DNA from: Intestinimonas timonensis
Lineage (GTDB): Bacteria; Bacillota; Clostridia; Oscillospirales; Oscillospiraceae
DNA: 64,000 nt
Reading direction: 5' to 3'
NCBI RefSeq assembly: GCF_900626145.1
Contig: NZ_LR130817.1
Location: 1,021,562 to 1,085,561, forward strand
The position numbers and the translations under genes are program-made. Position 1 is the first letter of the stretch. Each line of letters opens with the position of its first letter. The notes under the pieces were generated by a model, which saw only the letters and a program-made list of their open reading frames with translations, had not been told where the DNA came from and ran no database searches. This document shows positions 8,269-19,876 of the stretch, piece after piece.

Positions 8269-8935
8269 TCGGCCATTTCGCTACCGCCGTCTCCGACGGA
8301 AGGGGAGAGACCTTTGGCTGGCCGGACTTTTCGGCGTCCTGCTGGCTATGGGATTCATTTTCAGCCTGGAACTGCGGCTCCGACCGGTGGTGGAGACTAT
8401 GGCAAAGGCCAAGGTGAGCAATGCTGTTACTCAATTGCTGGATGGTGCCGTCACGGCTGAGATTCAGTCCAGGGAGATCAGCTACAGCGACCTCATCACT
8501 GTGGAAAAGGACGATACCGGCCGTATTACCGCCCTCACCAGTAATATGGCAGCGCTAAATGACCTGCGCACCAGCATTCTGAGTGACGCAGTGGCGGCGA
8601 TCGGCCAGATCAATACCCAGAGTCTGTCCATCCCGGTAGGTAACCTGACAGGGATCAACTTTTTTTCCGGGCGGGGCTTTGAACTGCCCGTGGATGTGAT
8701 GACTGTGGGTTCCGCCCACGCTGTGTTTCAGAGCCAGTTCTCCGACGCGGGTATCAACCAAACGCGGCATCAGATCCTGCTGGAGGTGACCGTCTCCGTG
8801 GATATCTTGCTCCCCGGAGGCGACCTGCCCGCTGAGATCAGCGCTCAGGTCCCCGTGGCCGAAACCATTATTGTGGGCAGTGTCCCGGATACCTATGTGG
8901 AGCTTCCGACCCTTCAGGATAGCGAGGGATCGTAA
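8252..8935 (+). CDS. yunB: Sporulation protein YunB
   Basis: 227-aa protein with a short basic N-terminus, one transmembrane helix (LAGLFGVLLAMGFIFSLEL) and a long extracytoplasmic domain with NAVTQLLDGAVTAE and IPVGNLTGINFFSGRGFELPV, the YunB signature. In B. subtilis yunB is a sigma-E-dependent sporulation gene. ATG 8252 is chosen over GTG 8243 because AGGAGG at 8238-8243 is spaced 8 nt from it. The start region is folded in a strong hairpin. Confidence 0.86.
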   Translation: MRAWHGRPFRYRRLRRKGRDLWLAGLFGVLLAMGFIFSLELRLRPVVETMAKAKVSNAVTQLLDGAVTAEIQSREISYSDLITVEKDDTGRITALTSNMAALNDLRTSILSDAVAAIGQINTQSLSIPVGNLTGINFFSGRGFELPVDVMTVGSAHAVFQSQFSDAGINQTRHQILLEVTVSVDILLPGGDLPAEISAQVPVAETIIVGSVPDTYVELPTLQDSEGS

Positions 8936-9002
8936 GTTTTTTTTAAAAAAGAGTCCTCTCCCATGTGTTAGAATGAGAAAAAACGTGGGAGGGAACAATG
9001 TG

Positions 9003-11670
<2,668 letters not shown>

Positions 11671-11685
11671 CGCAGTCACAGCCCT

Positions 11686-11728
11686 ATGGGGCGTGTCTCG
11701 GTTGAGACACGCCCCATGCATTTTTTCT
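11686..11728 (+). terminator. Terminator of ligA
   Basis: A TGGGGCGTGTCTC / GAGACACGCCCCA stem with a GGTT loop is followed by TGCATTTTTTC. It ends the ligA transcription unit. Confidence 0.88.
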
Positions 11729-11753
11729 ATTTTGAACCAAAGGGGCGTTTTAT

Positions 11754-12161
11754 ATGATCGTGTTCCTGTGCGTGGACAAAAAGAATGGGATGGCCTTTCA
11801 TCAGCGCCGGCAGAGCCTTGACCGGGTGGTGAGGGCGGATGTTTTGACCATGGCTGCCGGAAAACCGATCTGGATGACTCCCTATTCAGCCCGGCAGTTT
11901 GCCGAACAGGAGGCTGTACCCCGGGTGTCCGAGGCCCCCCTGCGTGAGGCCGAGGAGGGAGCCCTCTGTTTTGTGGAGTTTCCACCTCTGGTCCCCAGCC
12001 TGGAACGAATCGAGAAGCTAGTGCTCTACCGGTGGGACAGGGTCTATCCCGCCGACCAATGGCTGGATCTGGACCTGGACTCAGCATTCCGGCTGGTTTC
12101 CAGCTGCGATTTCTCCGGCCACTCCCATGAAAAAATCACGAAAGAGGTTTACCAGCGATGA
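11754..12161 (+). CDS. Conserved small protein of unknown function next to a nuclease
   Basis: 135-aa soluble protein beginning MIVFLCVDKKNGMAFHQRRQSLDR. The protein type is familiar from Clostridia, usually beside the same nuclease gene, but I know no demonstrated activity for it. No catalytic motif, signal peptide or membrane segment is evident. It overlaps the following nuclease gene by 4 bp (ATGA), so the two are translated together and may act together, possibly as a folding, control or immunity partner. That is speculation. Confidence 0.6.
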   Translation: MIVFLCVDKKNGMAFHQRRQSLDRVVRADVLTMAAGKPIWMTPYSARQFAEQEAVPRVSEAPLREAEEGALCFVEFPPLVPSLERIEKLVLYRWDRVYPADQWLDLDLDSAFRLVSSCDFSGHSHEKITKEVYQR

Positions 12162-13039
12162 AACGAATCCAAGCCCTCCTGATAACAATAACACTGTTTT
12201 GTACATTACTGCTCAGTGGGTGTGAAGGAATATTACCTTCCAGTTCTTCGGCGTCTTACTCCCTGGATGACCTTCCCGCTTACAGCGGCGAACCCTACGT
12301 GACAATCAATGACAACGAGCCCTTCTTCACTCAGGAGGATATGACCACCAACTCCTATGAGACTTACAGCGATTTGGACGCACTGGGCCGCTGCGGTGTG
12401 GCCTGGGCCAATGTGGGGATCGACCTGATGCCCACGGAAGACCGAGGGAGCATCGGCCAGGTGAAGCCCTCCGGCTGGCAGACCGTCAAGTATGACGTTG
12501 TGGATGGGAAATACCTTTACAACCGTTGCCACCTCATTGGTTTCCAGCTCACCGGTGAGAACGCCAATGTAAAGAACCTCATTACCGGCACCCGCTATCT
12601 GAACGTGGACGGTATGCTGCCCTTCGAGAACCAGGTGGCCGACTACGTCAAGGAAACCGAAAACCATGTGCTCTATCGGGTGACCCCTATCTTTCAGGAG
12701 GATGAACTGGTGGCACGGGGCGTCCTCATGGAGGGCCTAAGTGTGGAGGACGGGGGCGAGGGCATCTGCTTCTGCGTCTACGCCTACAACGTTCAGCCTG
12801 GGATTGTCATCGATTACGCCACCGGTGACAGCTGGCTGGAGGAGGATGACCAGCCTCAGGAGACCACGAACGCAAGTGTGGGCACTGCCTATGTCATCAA
12901 TACCAACTCCGGAAAGTTCCATTTGCCCACCTGCTCCAGCGTGGAGGATATATCCCCCAGTAATCGTCAGGACTATGTTGGAGACCGGCAGGAGCTTCTG
13001 GATCAGGGATACACTCCCTGTGGCATTTGCAAGCCCTAA
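12158..13039 (+). CDS. Lipoprotein DNA/RNA non-specific endonuclease
   Basis: The N-terminal signal ends in a lipobox (LLLSGC, C22), so the protein should be anchored outside the membrane. The beta-beta-alpha-metal nuclease region has YNRCHLIGFQLTGENANVKN (H125 as general base, N140 as metal ligand), in the place of the usual DRGH motif, as in the NucA/EndA-like DNA-entry nucleases. The C-terminal ~45 residues (AYVINTNSGKFHLPTCSSV, then CGICKP) form a small Cys-containing module common in these proteins. Role inferred: degradation or uptake of external DNA. 293 aa. Confidence 0.85.
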   Translation: MKRIQALLITITLFCTLLLSGCEGILPSSSSASYSLDDLPAYSGEPYVTINDNEPFFTQEDMTTNSYETYSDLDALGRCGVAWANVGIDLMPTEDRGSIGQVKPSGWQTVKYDVVDGKYLYNRCHLIGFQLTGENANVKNLITGTRYLNVDGMLPFENQVADYVKETENHVLYRVTPIFQEDELVARGVLMEGLSVEDGGEGICFCVYAYNVQPGIVIDYATGDSWLEEDDQPQETTNASVGTAYVINTNSGKFHLPTCSSVEDISPSNRQDYVGDRQELLDQGYTPCGICKP

Positions 13040-13063
13040 GGGATTGTAATTGGGAGGAAGTTT

Positions 13064-14347
13064 ATGAGAGATATTGTAACGTCATTTGGAGCCTGGGTAC
13101 AGGAGACTTGTGAGGAGGACCCTGATAAGGCAAGGCGCTGGCTGGCCAGGGGTTACCGGGCCAAAGAGCTGCAGATCCGCCATGATCCCCGACTGAAAGA
13201 CAGCCCCGCCGCTCGGATGGTGGCGGCTCAGACCATGCGGGCCATGGCGCTGCCTTTGGTTCACTCGGAGCGCTCCGCTATGGCCAGCCTGTTCCTGCCC
13301 TGCGAGCCCTTGCAGGTCATGGGGCTCTATCCATACTCCTGTGAGGGCTTGGGCTGCTTTCTGTCTGGCACCCAGGCCGAGCAGTCCTTTTTGCAGTACG
13401 CCGAGAGCCAGGGCCTGCCGGACACCTTCTGCTCCTACCACCGGATCTTCATCGGTGCAGCGGAGAAGGGGCTCATGCCAAAGCCCCGGTTCATTTTGAA
13501 TACCACCCTGGCCTGCGATGCCAACATGCTTACCTTCCGTCGTCTGGCGGAGTACTTCCAGGTCCCACAGTTCGTGGTGGACGTGCCCTACGAGACCGAC
13601 GAACAGGCAGTGGACTATGTAGCGGACCAGCTCCGGGAGATGGTCCGCTTCATGGAGAAGGAGACAGGCCAGCATCTGAAGGAAGAGGAGCTTCGGGCCG
13701 CCGTGGCCCGGAGCCAGCGGAGCATGGAGCAGTTTGACCGCTACATGACCCTCCGTGCGGACAAGCTGCTGATTGGAGAGCTCACCGGCGAGATGTTTTC
13801 TGCCTTTGCCCTCCACACTCTGCTGGGTACCCCGGAGACTGAGGCCTATACTCGCCGGTGCATCCAGGAGGCGGAGAAGGCGCCTTCTGCGGAAGGGGTA
13901 CGGCTGGTGTGGATGCACACCACTCCCTTCTGGGTACAGCCCCTGCGCCAAGTCACCGACTACAACCGTCAGGTTCAGGTGGTAGCTTGTGACATGTGCT
14001 TTGAAGGCCTGCTGAGGGGGCCCATGGACGACGATCCCTACCGGGCCATGGCTCAACGTGTGGTCTATTCCGCCTTCAATGGCCCTGTGGAGCGGCGCAT
14101 CCAGCGGGGCATCAATGCCGCTCGTCAGGTAAAGGCGGATGGTGCCGTATGGTTCTGTCACTGGGGCTGTAAGCACACCCTGGGCGGTGCTCAGCTGGCC
14201 AAACGGCGCTTTGAGGACGCCGGCATCCCTTGCCTGGTACTGGACGGAGATGGCTGTGACCGCAGCCACGGCGGCGAGGGGCAGCTTGCCACTCGTATGG
14301 AGGCCTTTGTTGAGATGTTCAAAGCAGGGGGGAGGTCTAAGGAATGA
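13064..14347 (+). CDS. 2-hydroxyacyl-CoA dehydratase family subunit (HgdB-like)
   Basis: 427-aa member of the HgdB/FldBC/BcrBC family, whose proteins carry [4Fe-4S] clusters and remove water from 2-hydroxyacyl-CoA esters by a ketyl-radical route. Family-like features are EPLQVMGLYPYSCEGLGCF (first Cys pair), NTTLACDANMLTFRRLAEYF and GAVWFCHWGCKH, with a late CDR. GGGAGG precedes ATG 13064. It overlaps the activase fusion by 4 bp. No CoA transferase is nearby, so the true substrate is unknown. Such activase-linked forms are distinct from the classical fermentation enzymes. Confidence 0.8.
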   Translation: MRDIVTSFGAWVQETCEEDPDKARRWLARGYRAKELQIRHDPRLKDSPAARMVAAQTMRAMALPLVHSERSAMASLFLPCEPLQVMGLYPYSCEGLGCFLSGTQAEQSFLQYAESQGLPDTFCSYHRIFIGAAEKGLMPKPRFILNTTLACDANMLTFRRLAEYFQVPQFVVDVPYETDEQAVDYVADQLREMVRFMEKETGQHLKEEELRAAVARSQRSMEQFDRYMTLRADKLLIGELTGEMFSAFALHTLLGTPETEAYTRRCIQEAEKAPSAEGVRLVWMHTTPFWVQPLRQVTDYNRQVQVVACDMCFEGLLRGPMDDDPYRAMAQRVVYSAFNGPVERRIQRGINAARQVKADGAVWFCHWGCKHTLGGAQLAKRRFEDAGIPCLVLDGDGCDRSHGGEGQLATRMEAFVEMFKAGGRSKE

Positions 14348-15999
14348 GCACCACATATTATATCTGTAAATATACCCCGGTGGAGCTGCTGGAGGCTTTG
14401 GGAGGCACCTGTCAGGTTTTGGATGAGATGCCGGACAATTTTTCTCTCAGTGACCAGATGGGACATCCCAACCTGTGCGGCTTCGGCAAGTCGGTGCTGG
14501 AGGCCTGCCTCTCCGGGCAGGTGAAGGAGCTGGTGCTGGTCAACTGCTGTGACACCATCCGCAGCGTCTACGACATTCTGGCAGCCAGGGGCGAGATGGA
14601 CTTCCTGTTCCTGCTGGACATGCTCCATACCAGCGGCTCCAGAGCCGTCGCTCGCACAAAAGCAGAGTTGCTGCGGCTGGCAGAGACCTATGCTGCTTAC
14701 AAAGGGACGACCTTTGATCCCAACCGTTTCCTGGCCGCCTTCCACCCGTCGGAGCGACCGGAGGGTCCTTATCTCAGTGTCATGGGCGGCAGGGTAGGGG
14801 ACAAGCTTTTTCAGACCATGACGGAGTCCATGCCTCTGCCGGTGTGCAACGACACCTGTGTCCATGACCGCTTTGTGCCGCCGCCAGAGGGGGATGAAAC
14901 GGATCTGGAGGCGCTCATGGAGCCCTATGCCCAGGCTCTGCTGGAACAGGTCCCCTGCATGCGTATGACCGATGTGACCGGTCGGGAGAGTTTGCGGCGG
15001 TCATCCGATCTACATGGCATCATCTATCACACGGTGAAGTTTTGTGATTACTACGGGTTCGAGTACTCCAAGCTCCGCAAAGACTGCGGCGTTCCGCTGC
15101 TGAAGCTGGAGTCTGACTATACCGTACAGAGCAGTGGGCAGCTTCGCACCCGGCTGGAGGCCTTTGCAGAAAGCCTGTCACCGGAGACCACACTGACCAG
15201 GAAGGGGAGAGGACAAGTGAAGAAGGGATATTTTGCGGGGATCGACAGCGGGTCCACCAGTACGGATGTGGCCATTCTAGACCAGGACAAGCACCTGGTG
15301 GCCCAGGTCATCCTGCCCACCGGCGCCGGCGCCGCGGCGGGCGCAGAGCGGGCCATGGAGGCAGCCCTGGCCCAGGCCGTACTGAAGCCGGAGGACATCA
15401 CTGCCACCGTCACCACCGGCTACGGTCGTTCGGCCATCCAGCTGGGCGACAAGTCCATCACCGAGATCACCTGTCATGCCAAGGGGGCCTTCTTCCTGGA
15501 CCCCACGGTGCGCACCATCATCGATATCGGCGGTCAGGACAGCAAGGTCATCCGGGTGGACGAGACCGGCAATGTGGTGAATTTCATCATGAATGACAAG
15601 TGTGCTGCCGGAACGGGTCGTTTTCTGGAACTCATGGCTCGAACTCTGGAGCTCTCACTGGATGAGATGAGCACTGCTGGCCTGAGCTGGAAAGAGGACA
15701 TCGCCATCTCCAGCATGTGCACCGTCTTCGCTGAGTCTGAGGTAGTCTCCCTCATCGCCCAGAACAAGAGTACTGCCGACATCATCCACGGTCTCAACGA
15801 GGCGGTGGCGGCCAAGACCTGTGCCCTGTGCAAGCGGCTGGGCGGGGAGCCCACCTATATGATGACGGGAGGCGTCTCCAAAAACAAGGGTGTGGCGGAG
15901 GCCATCCAGCGCCGTTTAGGAGCGCCGCTGCACATTTCCGATGAGGCTCAGCTCAACGGCGCTCTGGGCGCAGCACTGTTTGCTTTGGAACTGGCATAA
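14344..15999 (+). CDS. HgdB-like domain fused to an acyl-CoA dehydratase activase
   Basis: 551-aa fusion. Residues 1 to ~285 form a second HgdB-like half (LVNCCDTIRSVYD, LPVCNDTCVHDRF). Residues ~292-551 are a complete BadF/BadG/BcrA/HgdC-type ATPase with FAGIDSGSTSTDVAIL, TTGYGRSAI, IIDIGGQDSKVI, NDKCAAGTGRFLE and CTVFAESEV, where the two Cys bind the bridging [4Fe-4S] cluster that fires electrons into the dehydratase. An internal GTG (15217) with GGGAGAGG before it suggests the fusion arose from two genes or that the activase can also be made alone. A terminator follows. Confidence 0.83.
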   Translation: MSTTYYICKYTPVELLEALGGTCQVLDEMPDNFSLSDQMGHPNLCGFGKSVLEACLSGQVKELVLVNCCDTIRSVYDILAARGEMDFLFLLDMLHTSGSRAVARTKAELLRLAETYAAYKGTTFDPNRFLAAFHPSERPEGPYLSVMGGRVGDKLFQTMTESMPLPVCNDTCVHDRFVPPPEGDETDLEALMEPYAQALLEQVPCMRMTDVTGRESLRRSSDLHGIIYHTVKFCDYYGFEYSKLRKDCGVPLLKLESDYTVQSSGQLRTRLEAFAESLSPETTLTRKGRGQVKKGYFAGIDSGSTSTDVAILDQDKHLVAQVILPTGAGAAAGAERAMEAALAQAVLKPEDITATVTTGYGRSAIQLGDKSITEITCHAKGAFFLDPTVRTIIDIGGQDSKVIRVDETGNVVNFIMNDKCAAGTGRFLELMARTLELSLDEMSTAGLSWKEDIAISSMCTVFAESEVVSLIAQNKSTADIIHGLNEAVAAKTCALCKRLGGEPTYMMTGGVSKNKGVAEAIQRRLGAPLHISDEAQLNGALGAALFALELA

Positions 16000-16009
16000 C
16001 AACATAAAG

Positions 16010-16050
16010 CAGGCGGCGCGGAGTATTTCCGCGCCGCCTGTGATATTTTT
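16010..16050. terminator. Terminator between the dehydratase operon and the cotJC 3' end
   Basis: A long CAGGCGGCGCGGA / TCCGCGCCGCCTG hairpin (16010-16040) is followed on the plus strand by TGATATTTTT. It serves the dehydratase operon and, in the original chromosome, lay directly after the convergent cotJC stop codon at 16050-16052. Confidence 0.85.
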
Positions 16051-16134
16051 CAGCGATCGAAGGCGGGATTGGTAAAATAGACGTTCTTCTGATCCATTTT
16101 CTCCTTGGCCAGGCGGACCGCCTCGCCGAAGCGT
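16050..16134 (-). pseudogene. cotJC: 3' end of cotJC, separated by the integrated element
   Basis: The minus strand encodes RFGEAVRLAKEKMDQ then KNVYFTNPAFDR and a stop. This is the expected C-terminal tail of the CotJC manganese-catalase-like coat protein. It continues exactly, in frame, from the RFGE at codon 176 of the 5' part located at 50027-50553. The fragment has no start of its own. Restoring the join at the 12-bp core gives a 199-aa protein. Confidence 0.9.
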
Positions 16135-16144
16135 ACAAGATGGA
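16123..16144. other. attL: core plus left attP arm
   Basis: The core TCGCCGAAGCGT (16123-16134) is identical to 50027-50038. Positions 16129-16144 form the left-end arm, a perfect inverted complement of 50007-50022. The sequence to the left belongs to cotJC. The split occurs within the Arg-Phe-Gly-Glu codons of cotJC. Confidence 0.9.
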
Positions 16145-16156
16145 CATAAATTTCCC

Positions 16157-17650
16157 TTAGATTCTCCATTCGATTTTGATGGAATCACTGGTGGCGTAGA
16201 TGACTCGGATGAGCTGATCCACGGTCTGGCGCTTGTCATCGAAGCTCAGCTCTTCCCACATGGTCAGGTGGTTGCAGATCTCAGTGTAGTCAGCTTCTTT
16301 ATGAAGCTTCAGCTCAGAGATACGTTTCATCAGTTCCTGCTTCTTGCCATCCAGTTCTCGCACCCGTTCGCTGATGTAGCGGAAGAGGACATCATCGGCT
16401 CCGGCTATACGGTTCATCAGAGAGGAGATCTCGTCGTCAACCTGTGCCAACTCCACATTCAGTGTGGTCAATTCAGGGTTAAGGATATTCCCTTTACGCT
16501 TCCTCAGTGCCTTGAACTGCGCCAGCTTCTTGAGCATCTCATCATAGATAAGCTGTTCGAATTCATCCGAGTAGATCGTGCCAGGACCTTCGCAGGCTCT
16601 GGAGTTCAGCTTGTTAGAGCAGAGGAAGTATCTGGAGCGTGTAGTAGAGTAGTGTTTGTCTACCAGCGCATAACCACAGACACCGCATTTGATCTTTCCA
16701 GCCAGCCATGTGTTCTTGGCTTTCTGGTAGGGTTTGATTTGTTTTGCTTCCAGACACTTTGCCCTGCACTTTAGCCATAAGTCAGAAGGGATGATACCCT
16801 CGTGAGGTGCCAACACCAGATGGTTGCCCTCCAGATTCATCTGCTTGCGGCCAGTGGAGTCCTGCCCCTTATAGTAATAGCAGCCGTTTGTTCCGATGAA
16901 GTCGCTGGGGGCGTTTGCCATGATCGCGCCCTGGTCACGATAGAACTCGTAGACTGAAAGGTCTGCTCGAACATAGATGGGGTTTCTAAGCACATCTGCC
17001 AGCCGTGTGCGCCCCCACGGTTTACCGTTCTTCAGGATACCGTGTTCCTGAAAATACCGGATGATATCGCCGTAAGAACATTCGGGCTTGGAGTAGAGTT
17101 CGTAAATCAGTTTGACCTGTTCAGCTTCATCGGGTTTGATTTCATACATGGATGTTTTGATACCCTCGATAGTCGTAGGCACCAACTGAAATCCATACGG
17201 CACTCTGCCGCCCATATAGAAGCTCTTTTGACTGCGGGAGAAATATGCGTCTGTGACTCGCTTCTGAATCGTTTCGCGTTCCAGCTGTGCGAACACAATG
17301 CAGATGTTGAGCATGGCTCGGCCCATAGGGGAGGAGGTATCAAATTTTTCGGTGGTGGATACGAACTCAACTTTGTACTTTTCAAAGCGCTCCATCATCG
17401 TGGAGAAGTCCAGAATCGAGCGGCTGATGCGGTCCAGCTTATAGACAACTACTTTGCTGATGATTCCATTTTCGATATCATTCATCATTTCCGCAAAGGC
17501 AGGGCGGTCTGTGTTTTTGCCGCTGTAGCCCCTGTCGGTATATACTTTGTATGCTTCACCTCGCATCTCATATTTGCAGAACTCAATTTGGCTTTCGATA
17601 GAAATACTGTCGGCTCTGTCAACGGATTGTCTCGTGTAGATTGCGTTCAT
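16157..17650 (-). CDS. Large serine recombinase of the element
   Basis: 497-aa integrase/excisionase. The N-terminal resolvase domain holds the catalytic S9 in YTRQSVDR plus GYSGKNTDRP and KLDRISRS. The recombinase DNA-binding domain follows, then a zinc ribbon (C322, C325, C344, C353) and a C-terminal coiled coil (ELAQVDDEISSLMNRI on). The gene ends 13 bp inside attL, the usual place for an element's own integrase. AAAGGAGCT precedes the ATG. By position and target it parallels SpoIVCA of the skin element. It is expected to join and cut attP/attB across the 12-bp core. Confidence 0.93.
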   Translation of the reverse strand: MNAIYTRQSVDRADSISIESQIEFCKYEMRGEAYKVYTDRGYSGKNTDRPAFAEMMNDIENGIISKVVVYKLDRISRSILDFSTMMERFEKYKVEFVSTTEKFDTSSPMGRAMLNICIVFAQLERETIQKRVTDAYFSRSQKSFYMGGRVPYGFQLVPTTIEGIKTSMYEIKPDEAEQVKLIYELYSKPECSYGDIIRYFQEHGILKNGKPWGRTRLADVLRNPIYVRADLSVYEFYRDQGAIMANAPSDFIGTNGCYYYKGQDSTGRKQMNLEGNHLVLAPHEGIIPSDLWLKCRAKCLEAKQIKPYQKAKNTWLAGKIKCGVCGYALVDKHYSTTRSRYFLCSNKLNSRACEGPGTIYSDEFEQLIYDEMLKKLAQFKALRKRKGNILNPELTTLNVELAQVDDEISSLMNRIAGADDVLFRYISERVRELDGKKQELMKRISELKLHKEADYTEICNHLTMWEELSFDDKRQTVDQLIRVIYATSDSIKIEWRI

Positions 17651-17693
17651 TTGGTAGCTCCTTTCACATAGAAAAGAGCTGCTGACAGGTACA

Positions 17694-17918
17694 TCATACC
17701 GCAGCAGCTCCTAAATAGCTATTACTTTCATGTTGATTTGCATATTTAATAAAAACCTCAAACAGCCCTTCCTCGATGCACCGCCGCTGTTCAATGCGTT
17801 CCTCATCAGAAAGCTGCGGGGAGAGGTTTTCGATGGTGATGGTGCTTTTTCTGCCGGAAACAATATGTGCGTCACTGTCGTAAGTGAAGGGTCGGACAAT
17901 AATAGCTATCACCTCCAA
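17694..17918 (-). CDS. Small conserved protein next to the recombinase
   Basis: About 74 aa (fewer if translation begins after GGAGGTG). It contains DAHIVSGRKSTITIENLSPQLSDEERIEQRRCIEEGLFEVFIKY-like text, i.e. a short beta stretch and a basic/acidic helix. Small proteins of this kind commonly precede serine recombinases in Clostridia elements, but I cannot assign a function. The start is uncertain: TTG 17918 overlaps the best ribosome-binding site. It is a candidate recombination directionality factor by position only. Confidence 0.55.
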   Translation of the reverse strand: MEVIAIIVRPFTYDSDAHIVSGRKSTITIENLSPQLSDEERIEQRRCIEEGLFEVFIKYANQHESNSYLGAAAV

Positions 17919-17958
17919 GGTTATTACATTCTATTTTTGAAAAACCTGTCCTATGCAA

Positions 17959-17992
17959 AACAGGCGAGCCGACACGTATCGGCTCGCCTGTT
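17959..17992. terminator. Strong hairpin after a truncated element gene
   Basis: AACAGGCGAGCCGA / TCGGCTCGCCTGTT pair perfectly around CACGTA. On the minus strand it follows the stop codon of the truncated gene at 17998 and is followed by TTTGCATAGG and then TTTTT, so it probably acts as a terminator. Confidence 0.6.
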
Positions 17993-17997
17993 CATCG

Positions 17998-18163
17998 TTA
18001 CGTCAGAGTTTGTTGCCAAGTCTGTTCCTCTTCATGGTCATCAGCTTTATGACCGAGGGCGATTTTCTTTTCATGCTCTTTGCGGAGCGCTTTGCTGTCT
18101 GCATGGTGGCGCATGGTAGTGCTGTCCATTACCGGTTCAGCATGCGGATCACGTTCCAGAGAG
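17998..18163 (-). pseudogene. C-terminal fragment of a gene cut by IS66 copy A
   Basis: Minus-strand codons run from the IS66 end to a TAA at 17998-18000 and read SLERDPHAEPVMDSTTMR, HHADSKALRKEHEKK, IALGHKADDHEEEQ, TWQQTLT. The charged sequence with good codon use looks like the tail of an element-encoded protein. The upstream part is not present on the other side of the IS, so the rest has been lost by deletion or rearrangement. The original family is not recognised. Confidence 0.6.
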
Positions 18164-18241
18164 GTAACCGTCAAATCTCCCTGCGCATAAAAAGGCCGCC
18201 ATCTCAGTGCCTGTGCATTGAGATGGCGGCCTGCAGTTCTA

Positions 18242-19819
18242 TTATGATTTAGGACTTCTGCATTCCTGGGGTGCGTTCACCGGGAGGAAAGATTCGGCCC
18301 AGGCTTCATCCGTCTGGCTCATGTCAGGCGCGTTGTGCAGGAGCCAAACCAGATAGCGGTAGGGATCCAGGTCGTTCTCCTTTGCGGTCTCAATCAGGCT
18401 GTAGATCACAGCGCTGGACTGGGCGCCGGCCGGGGTGTTGGAAAAGAGCCAGTTCTTCCGGCCCATGACGAATGGCTTAATGCTGCGCTCGGCACGGTTG
18501 TTGGAGAGTTCCAGCCTGCCGTCCTCCAGATAGCGCACCAGGTAGGGCCACTGCTCCCGCAGATAGTGCAGTGCCTTGCCCAAGGCGGACTTGGGCGCCG
18601 TCTTGGCGCTGGTCTCATTTGCCCATGCCAACAGAGCGTCCAGAACCGGTTTCTCCAGTTCCAGCCGCTTGGTATAGCGCTCTTCCGGCGTCAGTTCCAC
18701 GAGAGCCTGCTCCAACTGAAACAGCCTGGTGCAGTAACACTCGCCGGTGGCCGCCAGAGATTCCTGCCGTTTCTCTTTGGGCAGCGTTTGCAGCGCCTCG
18801 TCAAATTTTCGCCTAGCATGAGCCCAGCAGCCAACCACCCGGATGTTCTCGGGCAGCTTGTGGTAGCCCTGGTAGCCGTCCGCGTGCAGCCAGCCGGAAA
18901 AGTCCTTGAGGAAGGCCGCCGCGTGCTCCGCCTTCCGGCTGGTCTGGTACTCATACAGGACAATGGGATACTCGGCGCAGCCGCTGGTCCGGTAGACCCA
19001 CATGTAGGACTTGCTTGTAGAAGTCCTGCCCGGTTCCTTCAGCACCTGCAGCGTGGTCTCATCCCCGTGCAGCACGGTTTCCCGGCACAGCTTCCGGTGC
19101 AGGGCGTCATACACCGGCCGCAGCCAGGTGTCCGAGGCCTGCAGGATCCAGTTGGCCATCGTCTGCCGGGACAGCTTCAGCCCCTGCCGCTGGAACTCCT
19201 GCTCCAGACGGTACAGCGGCGCGTACATGACGAATTTCTGCGTCATGATATGGGCTACCGCCTCTGGTGAGGCGAAGCTGCCTGGGCAGAGCGTCGGCTG
19301 TTTGGGTGTTTTCCGGAGATTGCCTTCGCCTGTTTCCGCCTCGCACTGCTTGCAGGCGTAGGTGTAGTACACATCCTCCCGGATCCAGAACCGGGCCGGC
19401 TCCATCTTCAGGCTCCGGTGCACCTCTTTCCCAATCTCCTCCATCACGGCACCGCAGGTATCACAGGTGCGCTCTTCTTCGCAAAGGCGGTGCTCCACCA
19501 CTTCCGTAGGGGTTCCCTCCGGCACGATATCCAGTACATTGCCGCTGTGCCGCTTGCGGGCATGGGCCTTCACCGCCACCTGTTCCGCTGTGGCATTTTT
19601 CGTCCCATAGGCGTAGGCCTCCGCCTCATTTGCCATGAGAGACAGTTGGTCCATTAGGCCCTCCTGGAGCCGCTCTGAGGATGTGCCAAACTGCCGTTTT
19701 TTTGCAAGACCAAGCTGCTCCAGAAGCCATTGGTTCTGGAGCTTCAATTCTTCATATTCCGCCCGTGAGATGGTCACCATTTCCGGGGTGCTTGCGGCAG
19801 TGTTCTTCTCGTTTTCCAT
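18242..19819 (-). CDS. tnpC: IS66 transposase TnpC (copy A)
   Basis: 525-aa DDE transposase of IS66. It has an N-terminal coiled segment (SRAEYEELKLQNQWLLEQL), Cys pairs of a zinc-binding domain (TCDTCGAV and ACKQCE), and a DDE core with LHGDETTLQV, LHADGYQGYHKL and LSNNRAERSIKPFVMGRKN. Nearly identical to copies B and C except for the last ~30 residues (HNAPDMSQTDEAWAE here). Confidence 0.93.
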   Translation of the reverse strand: MENEKNTAASTPEMVTISRAEYEELKLQNQWLLEQLGLAKKRQFGTSSERLQEGLMDQLSLMANEAEAYAYGTKNATAEQVAVKAHARKRHSGNVLDIVPEGTPTEVVEHRLCEEERTCDTCGAVMEEIGKEVHRSLKMEPARFWIREDVYYTYACKQCEAETGEGNLRKTPKQPTLCPGSFASPEAVAHIMTQKFVMYAPLYRLEQEFQRQGLKLSRQTMANWILQASDTWLRPVYDALHRKLCRETVLHGDETTLQVLKEPGRTSTSKSYMWVYRTSGCAEYPIVLYEYQTSRKAEHAAAFLKDFSGWLHADGYQGYHKLPENIRVVGCWAHARRKFDEALQTLPKEKRQESLAATGECYCTRLFQLEQALVELTPEERYTKRLELEKPVLDALLAWANETSAKTAPKSALGKALHYLREQWPYLVRYLEDGRLELSNNRAERSIKPFVMGRKNWLFSNTPAGAQSSAVIYSLIETAKENDLDPYRYLVWLLHNAPDMSQTDEAWAESFLPVNAPQECRSPKS

Positions 19820-19876
19820 GAGAAAATGATACCATAAAACAGGTTAAAAAGCCAGCATTTTCAATGCTTTCCGGTA

